This document shows, one piece after another, positions 53,956 through 62,167 of a DNA stretch of 64,000 nucleotides (positions are counted from its first letter, which is position 1; each line of letters opens with the position of its first letter). The position numbers were made by a program, and so were the translations under genes. The stretch is from NCBI GenBank assembly GCA_963732375.1, contig CAVSZE010000003.1:62001-126000 (forward strand), read 5' to 3'. Under the pieces are notes generated by a model. That model saw only the letters and a list, made by a program, of their open reading frames with translations, was not told where the DNA came from and ran no database searches. The stretch is from RPQJ01 sp963732375 (GTDB lineage Bacteria; Pseudomonadota; Gammaproteobacteria; Steroidobacterales; Steroidobacteraceae).

Positions 53956-56106
53956 TCAGAAGGTCACGGACGCCGCGATCGAATAGAAATCACGATCCAT
54001 TGTCGGATCGTAATCACTGTTCGCGTACGCCTGGTAGTTGAAGTCCAAGGTGTACTTCTTGTTGTAGTTGAGCTTGACGCCCATCCCGAGGACCTGGCGT
54101 CCCGCGATGAAGGCGGGATCCATCGACACGCCGCTCACGTCATCCGCCCAGTACACGCTCGGCGTCACGGTGACGCCACTGCCGAAAACGTTGTAGTAGT
54201 CGGCGTTCATGCGCAGCCGGTAGCCCCAGGCGAAATCGGTCACGAAGCCGTCGTTCTTGCAGCCCTTCGGCGAGGAGTTGTAAAGAGCGTTAAATGGCGA
54301 GCCGATCAGCGCGGCGTTGCAGATGTTGGTGAGACCGTAAGCCCCGTATTGCTCGCTGACCCAGGGACCAGTCGCAAGACCGTACACCGAGTTGCGTCCG
54401 TAGCGAATCGAGCCCGCCTTCTTGTAGTCGGGCACGTTGTTCCACTGGAACCCGACCTCGGCGACCAACGCGAACGTGTCGGCCCAGAGGACCCGGTTGA
54501 ACGTCTTGATCGTATTCGCCTGGAACTGCGTCTTGTCGAACCGGTCCCAGCCATCGAGGTGGGCACCTTCGCCCTTGGCGAAGGCGGCGGCAGCCCGCTG
54601 GCCCATGGGTCCTGAGCCCGACAGCGAAGCCGTCAGCAGGTCGTTGCCGTTGATCGACACTGGCACGTCCGCCTGGTAGCTCAATTCACCCGACGTGGAC
54701 CAGCCGGCGATGTTGGTCGCCGCGCTTACGCCGAAGAGGTGCAGGTCCTCGGGGTAGACGAGACGGCCCGTCTCGCTGTTGATCTGCACGCCCGTGAAAG
54801 CGAGGGCAGTCGCGGACAGCAGGGGGATGGGATTGCGAAGGCCGTTCGCATAGGTCGTGCCCGCCGCGTTGACCAACCCAATGGCCTGCAGTGTGGCCAG
54901 CTCGGTGGCACTCAATTCGTTCACCTGGGTGCCCATGGTCAGCTGGGCGTTGGGCGTGCGCGCGTGAATGTTCTGGAAGTAAAAGCCGAATTCCGTGTCG
55001 AGCTTCTCGACCGGGATACGGTAGGCGAGCCCATACTGGCCGGAGTCGCTGGCCTCCACGCCATGGACCAGCGGCACATACTGCCCCGTCGCCTGGCCGA
55101 ATACCTCCGACCCGAGTTGCGGAATCGCTCCCCAGCTGGACGAGTAGTTGACCGCAGTCAAGGTTGCGCAACGGCCCGGTCTCACCGAGATTGCGCCGTG
55201 GCCGCCCGACCAGTAGGTGTCGCAGGTATCGACCGCCGTGTTGTTCCACTTGATCTGGTAGTAGGCCTCGATCGAGCCCACGGGCAGCCCCCAGTTGATG
55301 TACGCGGCCCAGTTTGGCAGCAGCACTTCCTTCAGCTCGGAGCCGGCGCGGCGTGCCGCCGGCACGTCGATCGGGCTGAACTGGTTGATGCCCTGGATGA
55401 AGATGCTCTCGCCCCAGTTGATGACCTGGTTGCCGAGGCGCACCTGCAGGTCTGAGTTTCCAAGCGCGAAGCTGTCATATACGTACGCGTCGAGCAGATA
55501 GACGTTCGAGAACTTCTGCTCGGCTTCGAAGCCGTAGTCACTCAGCGCCTTCCTCGGCCAGATATTCTGGCCCGCCGGGGACAGCGGGATACACAACAGC
55601 GGGTTACCACCTGGATAATTCGGCCAGCAGTTTGGCGCCGTGGGACCCTGGGGCCCTGCCAGGATCGTGCCATTGAAACCATTGGCGCCGTTGCCTATGC
55701 GGACATCATTGTTTATCAGCGCATTGTCGTACCAGGCCTTGGCGCGGATGAGAAAGCCAAACTGGCCCTTCTTGAATTCAACGTCCGTGATCAGCTTGAA
55801 AGGCATCGAGATGATGTCGCCCTTCGCGTAGTTCAGGTCGCCGATGTCGCCGGCATGGTTTCCAGCAAGGCCATTCGTCCTGCCGATCAGCGCACCGTCC
55901 GCTTTGGTGTAGAGAAGCCTGTTCGGATCGCTTGCGCGCCAGCTCGAACCGGCGGAGAGCGTCGTGTTCCAGTTGATCGACGCGCCGTTGTCCAGTTCCC
56001 AATCCAACGCCGCCGCGCCGCCTGCGTACGACGCAAGCACCGCCCCTACCACGGTGGCGAGCACCGTATTGCGTCGACCTGGATTCGTCGATTGACTCTT
56101 CATCAT
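53956..56106 (-). CDS. DUF1302 outer-membrane beta-barrel protein
   Basis: Predicted outer-membrane protein of the DUF1302 family. From ATG 56106 (MMKSQSTNPGRRN; GGGGAG Shine-Dalgarno) it has 716 residues. A signal peptide runs to about residue 33 (ending GGAAA-LDWELDNG). A barrel with many alternating strands follows, ending in an aromatic Phe (FYSIAASVTF), the usual outer-membrane insertion signal. Family segments are GASINWNTTLSAGSSWRASDPN, LRVGNQVINWGES-like VRLGNQVINWGESIFIQGINQ and SPIDVPAARRAGSELKEVLLP. It is first in the operon with DUF1329, YCF48 and RND genes. It could be the outer-membrane channel or receptor of a trafficking system; this is inference. Confidence 0.9.
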   Translation of the reverse strand: MMKSQSTNPGRRNTVLATVVGAVLASYAGGAAALDWELDNGASINWNTTLSAGSSWRASDPNRLLYTKADGALIGRTNGLAGNHAGDIGDLNYAKGDIISMPFKLITDVEFKKGQFGFLIRAKAWYDNALINNDVRIGNGANGFNGTILAGPQGPTAPNCWPNYPGGNPLLCIPLSPAGQNIWPRKALSDYGFEAEQKFSNVYLLDAYVYDSFALGNSDLQVRLGNQVINWGESIFIQGINQFSPIDVPAARRAGSELKEVLLPNWAAYINWGLPVGSIEAYYQIKWNNTAVDTCDTYWSGGHGAISVRPGRCATLTAVNYSSSWGAIPQLGSEVFGQATGQYVPLVHGVEASDSGQYGLAYRIPVEKLDTEFGFYFQNIHARTPNAQLTMGTQVNELSATELATLQAIGLVNAAGTTYANGLRNPIPLLSATALAFTGVQINSETGRLVYPEDLHLFGVSAATNIAGWSTSGELSYQADVPVSINGNDLLTASLSGSGPMGQRAAAAFAKGEGAHLDGWDRFDKTQFQANTIKTFNRVLWADTFALVAEVGFQWNNVPDYKKAGSIRYGRNSVYGLATGPWVSEQYGAYGLTNICNAALIGSPFNALYNSSPKGCKNDGFVTDFAWGYRLRMNADYYNVFGSGVTVTPSVYWADDVSGVSMDPAFIAGRQVLGMGVKLNYNKKYTLDFNYQAYANSDYDPTMDRDFYSIAASVTF

Positions 56107-56564
56107 CGCTGCTCCCCCATTTGCCTTGAGTTCAGATGCCTTGAATGCGTCATGCACTTTTGCTGTAACGCGACAAACATTCCGCGCCACCATCGTGAGT
56201 TGTCGGAAGCCTACTGCCGGATACCCCTAAGCGCACCACGCAGTTTCCGAAACGCAACGCCCCACCGCGAAAATGCGCGCGAATCTTTTTTATTGCAATA
56301 CGCGTCTGTCAGCGCTCGTTGTTTTATTGCCATGCAGCATGGCATTGCTGATCACGTCTCGGACTTCCAGTTGCCGATGCGCGCATCGCCTGCAGCCGCG
56401 AGTCCTGGGCACGCCGCCGACCACGTGCGGCCGGGCAACAACTGATTTTCTTCGAGTTTCACTGCAGCAAAGCGGCACTGCGCGGCGTAGTGCAGCGCAG
56501 CAAAAAGTTGGTCGAACAGTCGCGGGTCGCCTGGAGGCCGTGCACTCGGCACAGCGCGTCTTCC
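56107..56564 (-). promoter_or_regulatory. Leader/control region of the DUF1302 operon
   Basis: This 458-bp gap holds no convincing gene (short frames have no family features). It is locally AT-richer than its surroundings near 56284-56333. Visible elements are a perfect 8-1-8 palindrome (56328-56344), a 12-nt direct repeat TTTTATTGC(A/C)AT at 56288-56299 and 56322-56333 spaced 34 bp, and an inverted GTTTC-G-GAAAC (minus strand) near 56243-56253. I find no consensus sigma-70 promoter. Confidence 0.5.
56328..56344. promoter_or_regulatory. Perfect 17-bp palindrome, candidate operator
   Basis: TGCCATGC-A-GCATGGCA is an exact 8-1-8 inverted repeat about 220 bp upstream of the DUF1302 start, overlapping the second TTTTATTGC(A/C)AT repeat. 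Its size and symmetry fit a dimeric activator or repressor site. The regulator is not encoded nearby. Confidence 0.5.
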
Positions 56565-57533
56565 TCAGGCCGCGCCACACAGGCGACGACGCGTGTCATC
56601 GTATTCACGGCGCATCCGTGCGATGAGGTCGCCCGTGGGCAGTACCTCGTGGATGTTGCCCACGCCCTGGCCTGCGCTCCAGATGTCGCGCCACGCCTTC
56701 TTGTCTTCGTAGCCGCCCGAACCGAAGTTCATCTTCGACTTGTCGGCCTCGGGCATGTTTGCGGGATCGAAGCCGAGCGCCGCGACGCTGCGCGCCAGGT
56801 AGTTCCCCTTCACGCCGGTGAACAGCGACGTATACACGACCTCGTCCGACGACGAGTCCACGATCATCTGCTTGTAGTCACCCGGCACGTTCGCTTCGGT
56901 GGTCGCCAGGAAACGCGTGCCGATGTATGCCATGTCGGCGCCGAGCGCCAGCGCAGCGAACACATCGGCCCCGCTGCTCATCGAACCCGAGAGCACGATC
57001 GTGCCGTCGAAGAACTGCCGTATCTCGCGCACCAGTGCGAAGGGACTCGCCATGCCTGCGTGGCCACCGGCTCCCGCGCAGACGGCGATGATGCCGTCCA
57101 CGCCCTGCTCCGCGGCCTTGCGCGCATGACGCACGTTGATCACGTCATGAAACACCAGCCCGCCGTACGAATGGACCGCATCGACGATTTCCCGCGGCGG
57201 ACGCAGGCTCGTGATGATCAGCGGCACCTGGTGCCGCACACAGGCTTCCATGTCGTGGGCGAGTCGGTCGTTGCTCGCATGCGCGATCTGGTTCACCGCG
57301 AAAGGCGCCACCTTCACCCCGGGATTCGCCGCGGCGAACGCCCCAAGTTCGTCACGTATGCGCGTAAGCCACTCGTCGAGCGCTGCAGCAGGCCTGGCGT
57401 TCAGCGCCGGGAACGAACCGATGATGCCCGCCTTGCACTGCTCGATGACGAGTTCGGGAGTGGACGCGATGAACATCGGCGAGCCGATGACCGGCAGGCT
57501 CAGGCGATCACGGAATGCTGCAGGTATCGGCAT
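56565..57533 (-). CDS. Nitronate monooxygenase-family flavoprotein
   Basis: FMN-dependent TIM-barrel protein of the nitronate monooxygenase/2-nitropropane dioxygenase family. It starts at ATG 57533 (MPIPAAFRDRLSLPVIGSPMF) with an AGGAGAA Shine-Dalgarno and has 322 residues. FMN-phosphate segments are CAGAGGHAG (near 175), LSGSMSSGADVFAALALGADMAYIGTRFLAT and the C-terminal WSAGQGVGNIHEVLPTGDLIARM. The family also contains enoyl reductases and CoA-ester oxidoreductases, so true nitronate oxidation is not proven. It lies between the DUF1302 operon and the beta-oxidation genes. Confidence 0.85.
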   Translation of the reverse strand: MPIPAAFRDRLSLPVIGSPMFIASTPELVIEQCKAGIIGSFPALNARPAAALDEWLTRIRDELGAFAAANPGVKVAPFAVNQIAHASNDRLAHDMEACVRHQVPLIITSLRPPREIVDAVHSYGGLVFHDVINVRHARKAAEQGVDGIIAVCAGAGGHAGMASPFALVREIRQFFDGTIVLSGSMSSGADVFAALALGADMAYIGTRFLATTEANVPGDYKQMIVDSSSDEVVYTSLFTGVKGNYLARSVAALGFDPANMPEADKSKMNFGSGGYEDKKAWRDIWSAGQGVGNIHEVLPTGDLIARMRREYDDTRRRLCGAA

Positions 57534-57595
57534 CAATCACTTCTCCTGGACAACGCAAGCCATTAATTCGCACGTGCGAGGACACAGCTCCGCGC

Positions 57596-57708
57596 CGGCT
57601 TCCTGTGGCGGGTTTCGGCGCGGGGCGTCGCGCGGCAGGGACGCCGCGCGCGAGCCCCCAGGGTTGGGTTCACGGCGTCCCCGCGGCGGAATCCGGCGCG
57701 GGAAGCCG
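57596..57708. repeat. 113-bp structured intergenic repeat, copy 2
   Basis: Lies between the nitronate-monooxygenase-like gene and the fadB-like gene, 82 bases beyond the stop of the latter. Outer arms 57596-57622 and 57682-57708 pair at about 21 of 27 positions but differ in sequence from the arms of copy 1. The core 57623-57681 matches copy 1 at about 54 of 59 positions. In its first hairpin (GCGCGGC/GCCGCGC) an A-T pair of copy 1 is replaced by G-C, a compensatory change. Total length is identical to copy 1. Confidence 0.88.
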
Positions 57709-57790
57709 CGTAGCGCGTCTGCGCCCGGCACTGGGAACAGCAGGCGGCATCAGGCGCCGGCGAGTCGACTCAGGAAACCCGCCGGGGCGC

Positions 57791-59962
57791 TCACGCAGCC
57801 CGTGATTCACCACCACCGGTCGCATGAAACGGCTCGTTGCGCGCGGCTCGCGCGCGCAACCACTTCGACGGCTTGAAGCGCTTGCCATAGCGCTTCGCGA
57901 GCCGATCACATTCGGCGACGAATTCACGGATGCCCATGGTGTCGATGTACGACAGCGTACCGCCCGTCCAGGCCGGAAATCCCCAGCCAAGGATCGAGCC
58001 CAGGTCGGCCTCGGCGGCGGTCGTGACCACGCCCTCCTCCATGCAGCGCGCGGCTTCCAGAGCCTGGATGCACAGGATCCGCTTCTCGACTTCGTCCACC
58101 GGCGGCTGCATCGGCGCGCTCGGGAAAACCCCGGCAAGGCCCGGCCAAAGGTGCTTCTTCGCGTCCTTCGGATAGTCGTAGAAGCCCGCGCCGAATCGCT
58201 TCCCCGGTCGCTTCAGCTCCTCGACGAACCTGCGCACGGTCTCGTACGTCACCGGCTTCTGGAACCTGCGGCCGAGGTCCTGCTCGGTCTGCCGCATGAT
58301 CTTCCAGCTCAGGTCGATCGTGACCTCGTCCGCGACCGCGAGCGGACCCACCGGCATGCCGGCCATCTTCGCGCCGTTTTCCACCAGCGCCGGGGCCACG
58401 CCTTCCTGCAGCATCGCGATCCCTTCGGTCACGAAAGTTCCGAAGCAGCGGCTGGTGTAGAAGCCGCGGCTGTCGTTCACCACGATCGGCGTCTTGCGCA
58501 GCTGCGCGACGTAGTCGAGCGCGCGGGCCAGCGTCTCCTCGGAGGTCTTCTTGCCGACGATCACCTCGACCAGCGGCATCTTTTCCACCGGCGAGAAGAA
58601 ATGGATGCCGATGAACTGTGCCGGGCGCTTCGAGGCCTGGGCGAGTCCGGTGATCGGCAGCGTCGAGGTGTTGCTCGCGAACACCGAGCCCTTCGGCATC
58701 ACGGCCTCGGCCTTGCGGGTCACGTCGGCCTTGATGTCGCGATTCTCGAAAACCGCCTCGATCACGAGGTCGCAGGCCGCGAGGTCGTCATAGCTCGCCG
58801 TCGGCTTGATCCGCGCAAGCACGGCGTCCGCGTCCGCCGCGGTCCGCTTGCCCTTCGCGACGTCCTTGGCCAGCAACTGCTTCGAATAGTCCTTGCCCTT
58901 CGCGGCGAGCTCCAGCGTGCTGTCGAGCAGCACTACGTCCATGCCTGCGAGCGCCGAGACGTGGGCGACTCCGGCACCCATCATGCCGGCCCCGAGCATG
59001 CCGAGCCTTCGCACCTGCGACTTCGGCGGTCCGGCAGGGCGTCGGGCGAGCTTGTCGGCGAGCCCCTTGTTGATGAACATCGTGCGCATCAGGTTGCGGG
59101 CGACCGGGCCGGCCAGCAGCTGCCCGAAGTACTTCGACTCGACTGCAAGGGCCGCGTCCATCGGCAGCAGCGTGCCTTCGTAGACGCAGGACAATATCGC
59201 CGCCGGCGCGGGGTAGTTGCGCATCGTCGCCTTGGCCGCCAGCGCAGTCCCGACCATGAATGTCTGCGCCGCCGCCGGGGACGCCATGCCGGCGCCGCCC
59301 GGGATGCGGAAGCCTTTCCTGTCCCAGGGCTGGATGCCCTCGCCGCCTTTCAGGATCCATTGCCGGGCACGCTCGATGAGCTCCGCGGCTGGTGCAAGCT
59401 CGTTGACCAGGCCCTTCTTCAACGCATCCTGCGGGCCGAGAGGCCGGCCGTCGCTGATCAGCCTGAGCGCCTCCGTGACGCCGATGAGCCGCGGCGTGCG
59501 CTGCGTGCCGCCCGCGCCGGGAAGCAGGCCGATCTTCACTTCCGGAAAACCGACGCCGGCCTTCGGATCGTCCGACATCACTCGATAGTGGCAGGCGAGT
59601 GCGACCTCGAAACCGCCACCAAGCGCGACGCCATTGACCGCGGCTGCAATCGGCTTGCCGCAGGTCTCGAGCCGCCTCAACAGCCGATTCAACTCACCGC
59701 TGAACTTCGCGGCCTCGGCCGGCGTGAGTCCTCGCTGGAACGCCGCGGCCATGTCCTTGATGTCGGCGCCTGCCATGAAGCTCGACTTCGCCGATCCAAT
59801 GACGGCGCCGCGCACTGCCGGATCTGCTGCGAGTTTTTCCACGCATTCGGCGAGGTCCGTGCGGAATCCCGGTGTAATCACGTTCATCGGCCTGTCGGCC
59901 ACGTCGATCAGCAGGATTGCGATGCCGTCGCCGTCGACGGAATAACGGATGTTCTGTGTCAT
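57791..59962 (-). CDS. Fatty acid oxidation alpha subunit: enoyl-CoA hydratase/3-hydroxyacyl-CoA dehydrogenase
   Basis: Bifunctional beta-oxidation enzyme (FadB/FadJ class) of 723 residues. The N-terminal crotonase domain has GVALGGGFEVALACHYRV (about 110-127) and FPEVKIGLLPGAGGTQRT with the catalytic Glu. Next is a NAD-binding domain with LGMLGAGMMGAGVAH (near 317) and the dehydrogenase motif IGIHFFSPVEKMPLVEVI. The C-terminal 3HCDH domains follow, with NDSRGFYTSRCFGTFV and the FGAGFYDYP segment. Length fits FadJ/FadB (714-729). It follows the thiolase gene by 34 nt, a fadAB-like pair with the thiolase first. Chain-length preference is unknown. Confidence 0.94.
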   Translation of the reverse strand: MTQNIRYSVDGDGIAILLIDVADRPMNVITPGFRTDLAECVEKLAADPAVRGAVIGSAKSSFMAGADIKDMAAAFQRGLTPAEAAKFSGELNRLLRRLETCGKPIAAAVNGVALGGGFEVALACHYRVMSDDPKAGVGFPEVKIGLLPGAGGTQRTPRLIGVTEALRLISDGRPLGPQDALKKGLVNELAPAAELIERARQWILKGGEGIQPWDRKGFRIPGGAGMASPAAAQTFMVGTALAAKATMRNYPAPAAILSCVYEGTLLPMDAALAVESKYFGQLLAGPVARNLMRTMFINKGLADKLARRPAGPPKSQVRRLGMLGAGMMGAGVAHVSALAGMDVVLLDSTLELAAKGKDYSKQLLAKDVAKGKRTAADADAVLARIKPTASYDDLAACDLVIEAVFENRDIKADVTRKAEAVMPKGSVFASNTSTLPITGLAQASKRPAQFIGIHFFSPVEKMPLVEVIVGKKTSEETLARALDYVAQLRKTPIVVNDSRGFYTSRCFGTFVTEGIAMLQEGVAPALVENGAKMAGMPVGPLAVADEVTIDLSWKIMRQTEQDLGRRFQKPVTYETVRRFVEELKRPGKRFGAGFYDYPKDAKKHLWPGLAGVFPSAPMQPPVDEVEKRILCIQALEAARCMEEGVVTTAAEADLGSILGWGFPAWTGGTLSYIDTMGIREFVAECDRLAKRYGKRFKPSKWLRARAARNEPFHATGGGESRAA

Positions 59963-59996
59963 GTTGTTGGTCCCGTACCCTGTTCTGAGCCGCGCG

Positions 59997-61205
59997 TCAG
60001 ACGCGCTCGATGATCGTGGCCGTACCCATGCCCGCGCCGATGCAGAGCGTCACGAGCGCCGTCGAAAGGCCGCGTCGTTCGAGCTCGTCCAGCGCGATGT
60101 TGAGCACGATGGCGCCCGTGGCGCCCAGTGGGTGGCCGAGCGCGATGGCGCCGCCATTCACGTTCACCTTGTCCGGCGTGATGTCCATGTCCCGCTGGAA
60201 GCGCAGTACTACGGCCGCGAACGCCTCGTTGATCTCCCAGAGGTCGATGTCGGAGGCCTTCATGCGGCAGCGCTTCAACACGCGGCGGCTCGCGCCAGCC
60301 GGCCCGGTGAGCATGATCGTCGGCTCACTGCCGATCGACGCGAAGCCCACGATCCTTGCGCGGGGCTTCAAGCCCAGCTTCTTCGCCGCGCGCTTGCTGC
60401 CGACCAGCATCGCCGCGGCACCGTCGACGATGCCGCTGGAATTGCCGGCCGTGTGGACGTGGTGGATCGTCTCGACCTGCGGATAGCGCTGGATCGCGAC
60501 CGCGTCGAAGCCGGCCTCCTCGCCCATCGTCGTGAAGGCGGGCTTCAGCTTCGCGAGGTCCGCCATGCTCGTACCCGGCCGCAGGTATTCGTCCTTCGCG
60601 AGCACGACCTCCCCGACCACGTCCCGGACCGGGAAGATCGAGCGGTCGAAGTAGCCCGCCTGCTGCGCAAACGCCGCGCGGCGCTGGCTCTCGACCGCGT
60701 AGCCGTCGAGATCGTCGCGCGTGAATCCCTCGAGCGTTGCGATCAGGTCCGCGCTGATGCCCTGCGGCACGAAATACTGCTGCCATGCGACGCTCGGGTC
60801 GATGGCCCAGGCGCCGCCGTCGCTGCCCATCGGGACACGCGACATCGATTCCACACCGCCGCCGATCGCGAGTTCGGAACTGCCGGACATGACCTGCGCG
60901 GCAGCGGTGTTCACCGACTCGAGGCCGGAGGCGCAGAAGCGGTTCAACTGCTTGCCCGGCACGCTTTCATCGTAGCCGGCGACCAGTGCGGCAACACGGG
61001 CGATGTCGGCGCCCTGCTCACCGATCGGCGTCACGCAACCAAAAGTCACGTCGTCCACCAGCCGGGTGTCGAGACTGGTGCGATCCCTCAGTTCCGCAAG
61101 CGTCTGTGCCGCGAGTTGTACGGGGGTGATCGAATGCAGCGAGCCGTCCGGCCGGCCGCGGCCACGCGGCGTGCGCACGGCCTCGAGGATGAATGCGTCG
61201 GTCAT
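59997..61205 (-). CDS. Acetyl-CoA C-acyltransferase (3-ketoacyl-CoA thiolase)
   Basis: Thiolase of 402 residues paired with the FadB-like protein. It has nucleophile Cys91 (NRFCASGLESV), His358 (GHPLGATGA) and Cys388 (TLCIGAGMGTATII). NEAFAAVV and the VNVNGGAIALGHP stretch are intact, and length is normal. It would perform the last step of each beta-oxidation round. A perfect TTGCG-T-CGCAA inverted repeat lies 24-34 bases before its start, next to a TAGTAT -10-like hexamer, so the thiolase-fadB transcript may have its own regulated promoter. Confidence 0.94.
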   Translation of the reverse strand: MTDAFILEAVRTPRGRGRPDGSLHSITPVQLAAQTLAELRDRTSLDTRLVDDVTFGCVTPIGEQGADIARVAALVAGYDESVPGKQLNRFCASGLESVNTAAAQVMSGSSELAIGGGVESMSRVPMGSDGGAWAIDPSVAWQQYFVPQGISADLIATLEGFTRDDLDGYAVESQRRAAFAQQAGYFDRSIFPVRDVVGEVVLAKDEYLRPGTSMADLAKLKPAFTTMGEEAGFDAVAIQRYPQVETIHHVHTAGNSSGIVDGAAAMLVGSKRAAKKLGLKPRARIVGFASIGSEPTIMLTGPAGASRRVLKRCRMKASDIDLWEINEAFAAVVLRFQRDMDITPDKVNVNGGAIALGHPLGATGAIVLNIALDELERRGLSTALVTLCIGAGMGTATIIERV

Positions 61206-61228
61206 TTGCAGGTGTCCCGTTTGCGATG

Positions 61229-61239
61229 TTGCGTCGCAA
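61229..61239. promoter_or_regulatory. Inverted repeat upstream of thiolase gene
   Basis: TTGCG-T-CGCAA, a perfect 5-1-5 inverted repeat, in the 121-bp gap between the crotonase gene and the thiolase gene and close to a minus-strand TAGTAT. Its position suits a repressor site for the thiolase-fadB pair. It is short enough to arise by chance in GC-rich DNA. Confidence 0.3.
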
Positions 61240-61326
61240 TACTACACCAGCAACGCAGGCCGTCACCGGCCTCGCAACTCGCCCGGCGCGAACCGGGTGA
61301 CGGACCCGGAAACGGCCTGGTCCAGG

Positions 61327-62100
61327 TCAGTACCTGGGCTTGCGCTTCTCGACGAACGCCTGCACGCCCTCGATGCCGTTCGGGTGCAGGCTCTGCGCGG
61401 CAATGGCCCGGCCCTCGGCGGCCATCTGCGCCTCGATGCCGGGCTCGGACCGCTCCATCAGGCGCTTCACCGCGCCGTAGGATTCTGTCGGACCATCCGC
61501 GAGTCGCGCGGCCAACGCCTGCGCCTGCGTAAGCACGTCCCCGTCCTCGACGACCTGGTTGATGAGGCCCCAGGCAAGTGCCTCCTCGGCGCCCAGCACC
61601 CGGTTGGTCAGGAACAATTCGAGAGCGCGGCGGCGACCAACGATTCGCGGCAGCAGGAACGACGTGCCGCAGTCCGGCGCCATGCCGATGCCGGTGTAGG
61701 CCAGCGTGAACCTGCTGCCCGTGCCCGCGATCGCGAGATCCGCGGCGCACGCGAGTCCCACGGCACCGCCGGCCGCCGTCCCGTTCACCGCTGCGATCAC
61801 CGGCGCGCTGATGCGCGTGAACGCGCTGATGGCGGCATGGATATAGGTGGTCAACTCATTCAAGTACGCGCCCACGGCGTCGCCCTGCCCGGCCATGCCG
61901 CGCACGTCGCCGCCGAAGCAGAAATTCTTACCGGCCCCGGTCAGCACGACGGCCCGGATGGCGCGGTCGGCCTCGCAACGCAGCGCCGCGTCGAGAAGGG
62001 CGCGCCCCATGTCCATGTCCAGCACGTTCCCGGCGTCGGGACGATTCAGGGTCAGCGTCGCGACACGATCGCTCACCTGGACCAGAACTGCACTGCTCAT
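61327..62100 (-). CDS. Enoyl-CoA hydratase/isomerase (PaaG-like crotonase)
   Basis: Crotonase-fold protein of 257 residues with oxyanion-hole segments VVLTGAGKNFCFGGDVRGMA and VNGTAAGGAVGLACAADLAIAG. In place of the hydratase Glu motif it has TGIGMAPDCGTSFLLPRIVG. The Asp after Pro is the pattern of isomerases such as PaaG rather than classical hydratases. The C-terminus ends GVQAFVEKRKPRY. A strong GGAGGTCGC Shine-Dalgarno precedes the ATG. It could isomerise an unsaturated or ring-derived acyl-CoA. It sits between the [2Fe-2S] ferredoxin and thiolase genes on the same strand. Confidence 0.88.
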   Translation of the reverse strand: MSSAVLVQVSDRVATLTLNRPDAGNVLDMDMGRALLDAALRCEADRAIRAVVLTGAGKNFCFGGDVRGMAGQGDAVGAYLNELTTYIHAAISAFTRISAPVIAAVNGTAAGGAVGLACAADLAIAGTGSRFTLAYTGIGMAPDCGTSFLLPRIVGRRRALELFLTNRVLGAEEALAWGLINQVVEDGDVLTQAQALAARLADGPTESYGAVKRLMERSEPGIEAQMAAEGRAIAAQSLHPNGIEGVQAFVEKRKPRY

Positions 62101-62167
62101 GCGACCTCCGTGCGGGGCTCCCCGCCTCGCGATGGAAAAATAAGGAATTCGATTCCCGCGGCGCCGC

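Noticed and set aside
56290..56580. Short minus-strand open frame (96 codons) in the DUF1302 leader region
   Set aside because: Cys/Arg-rich, no Shine-Dalgarno, overlaps the end of the flavoprotein gene and the palindrome; no sign of a real protein.
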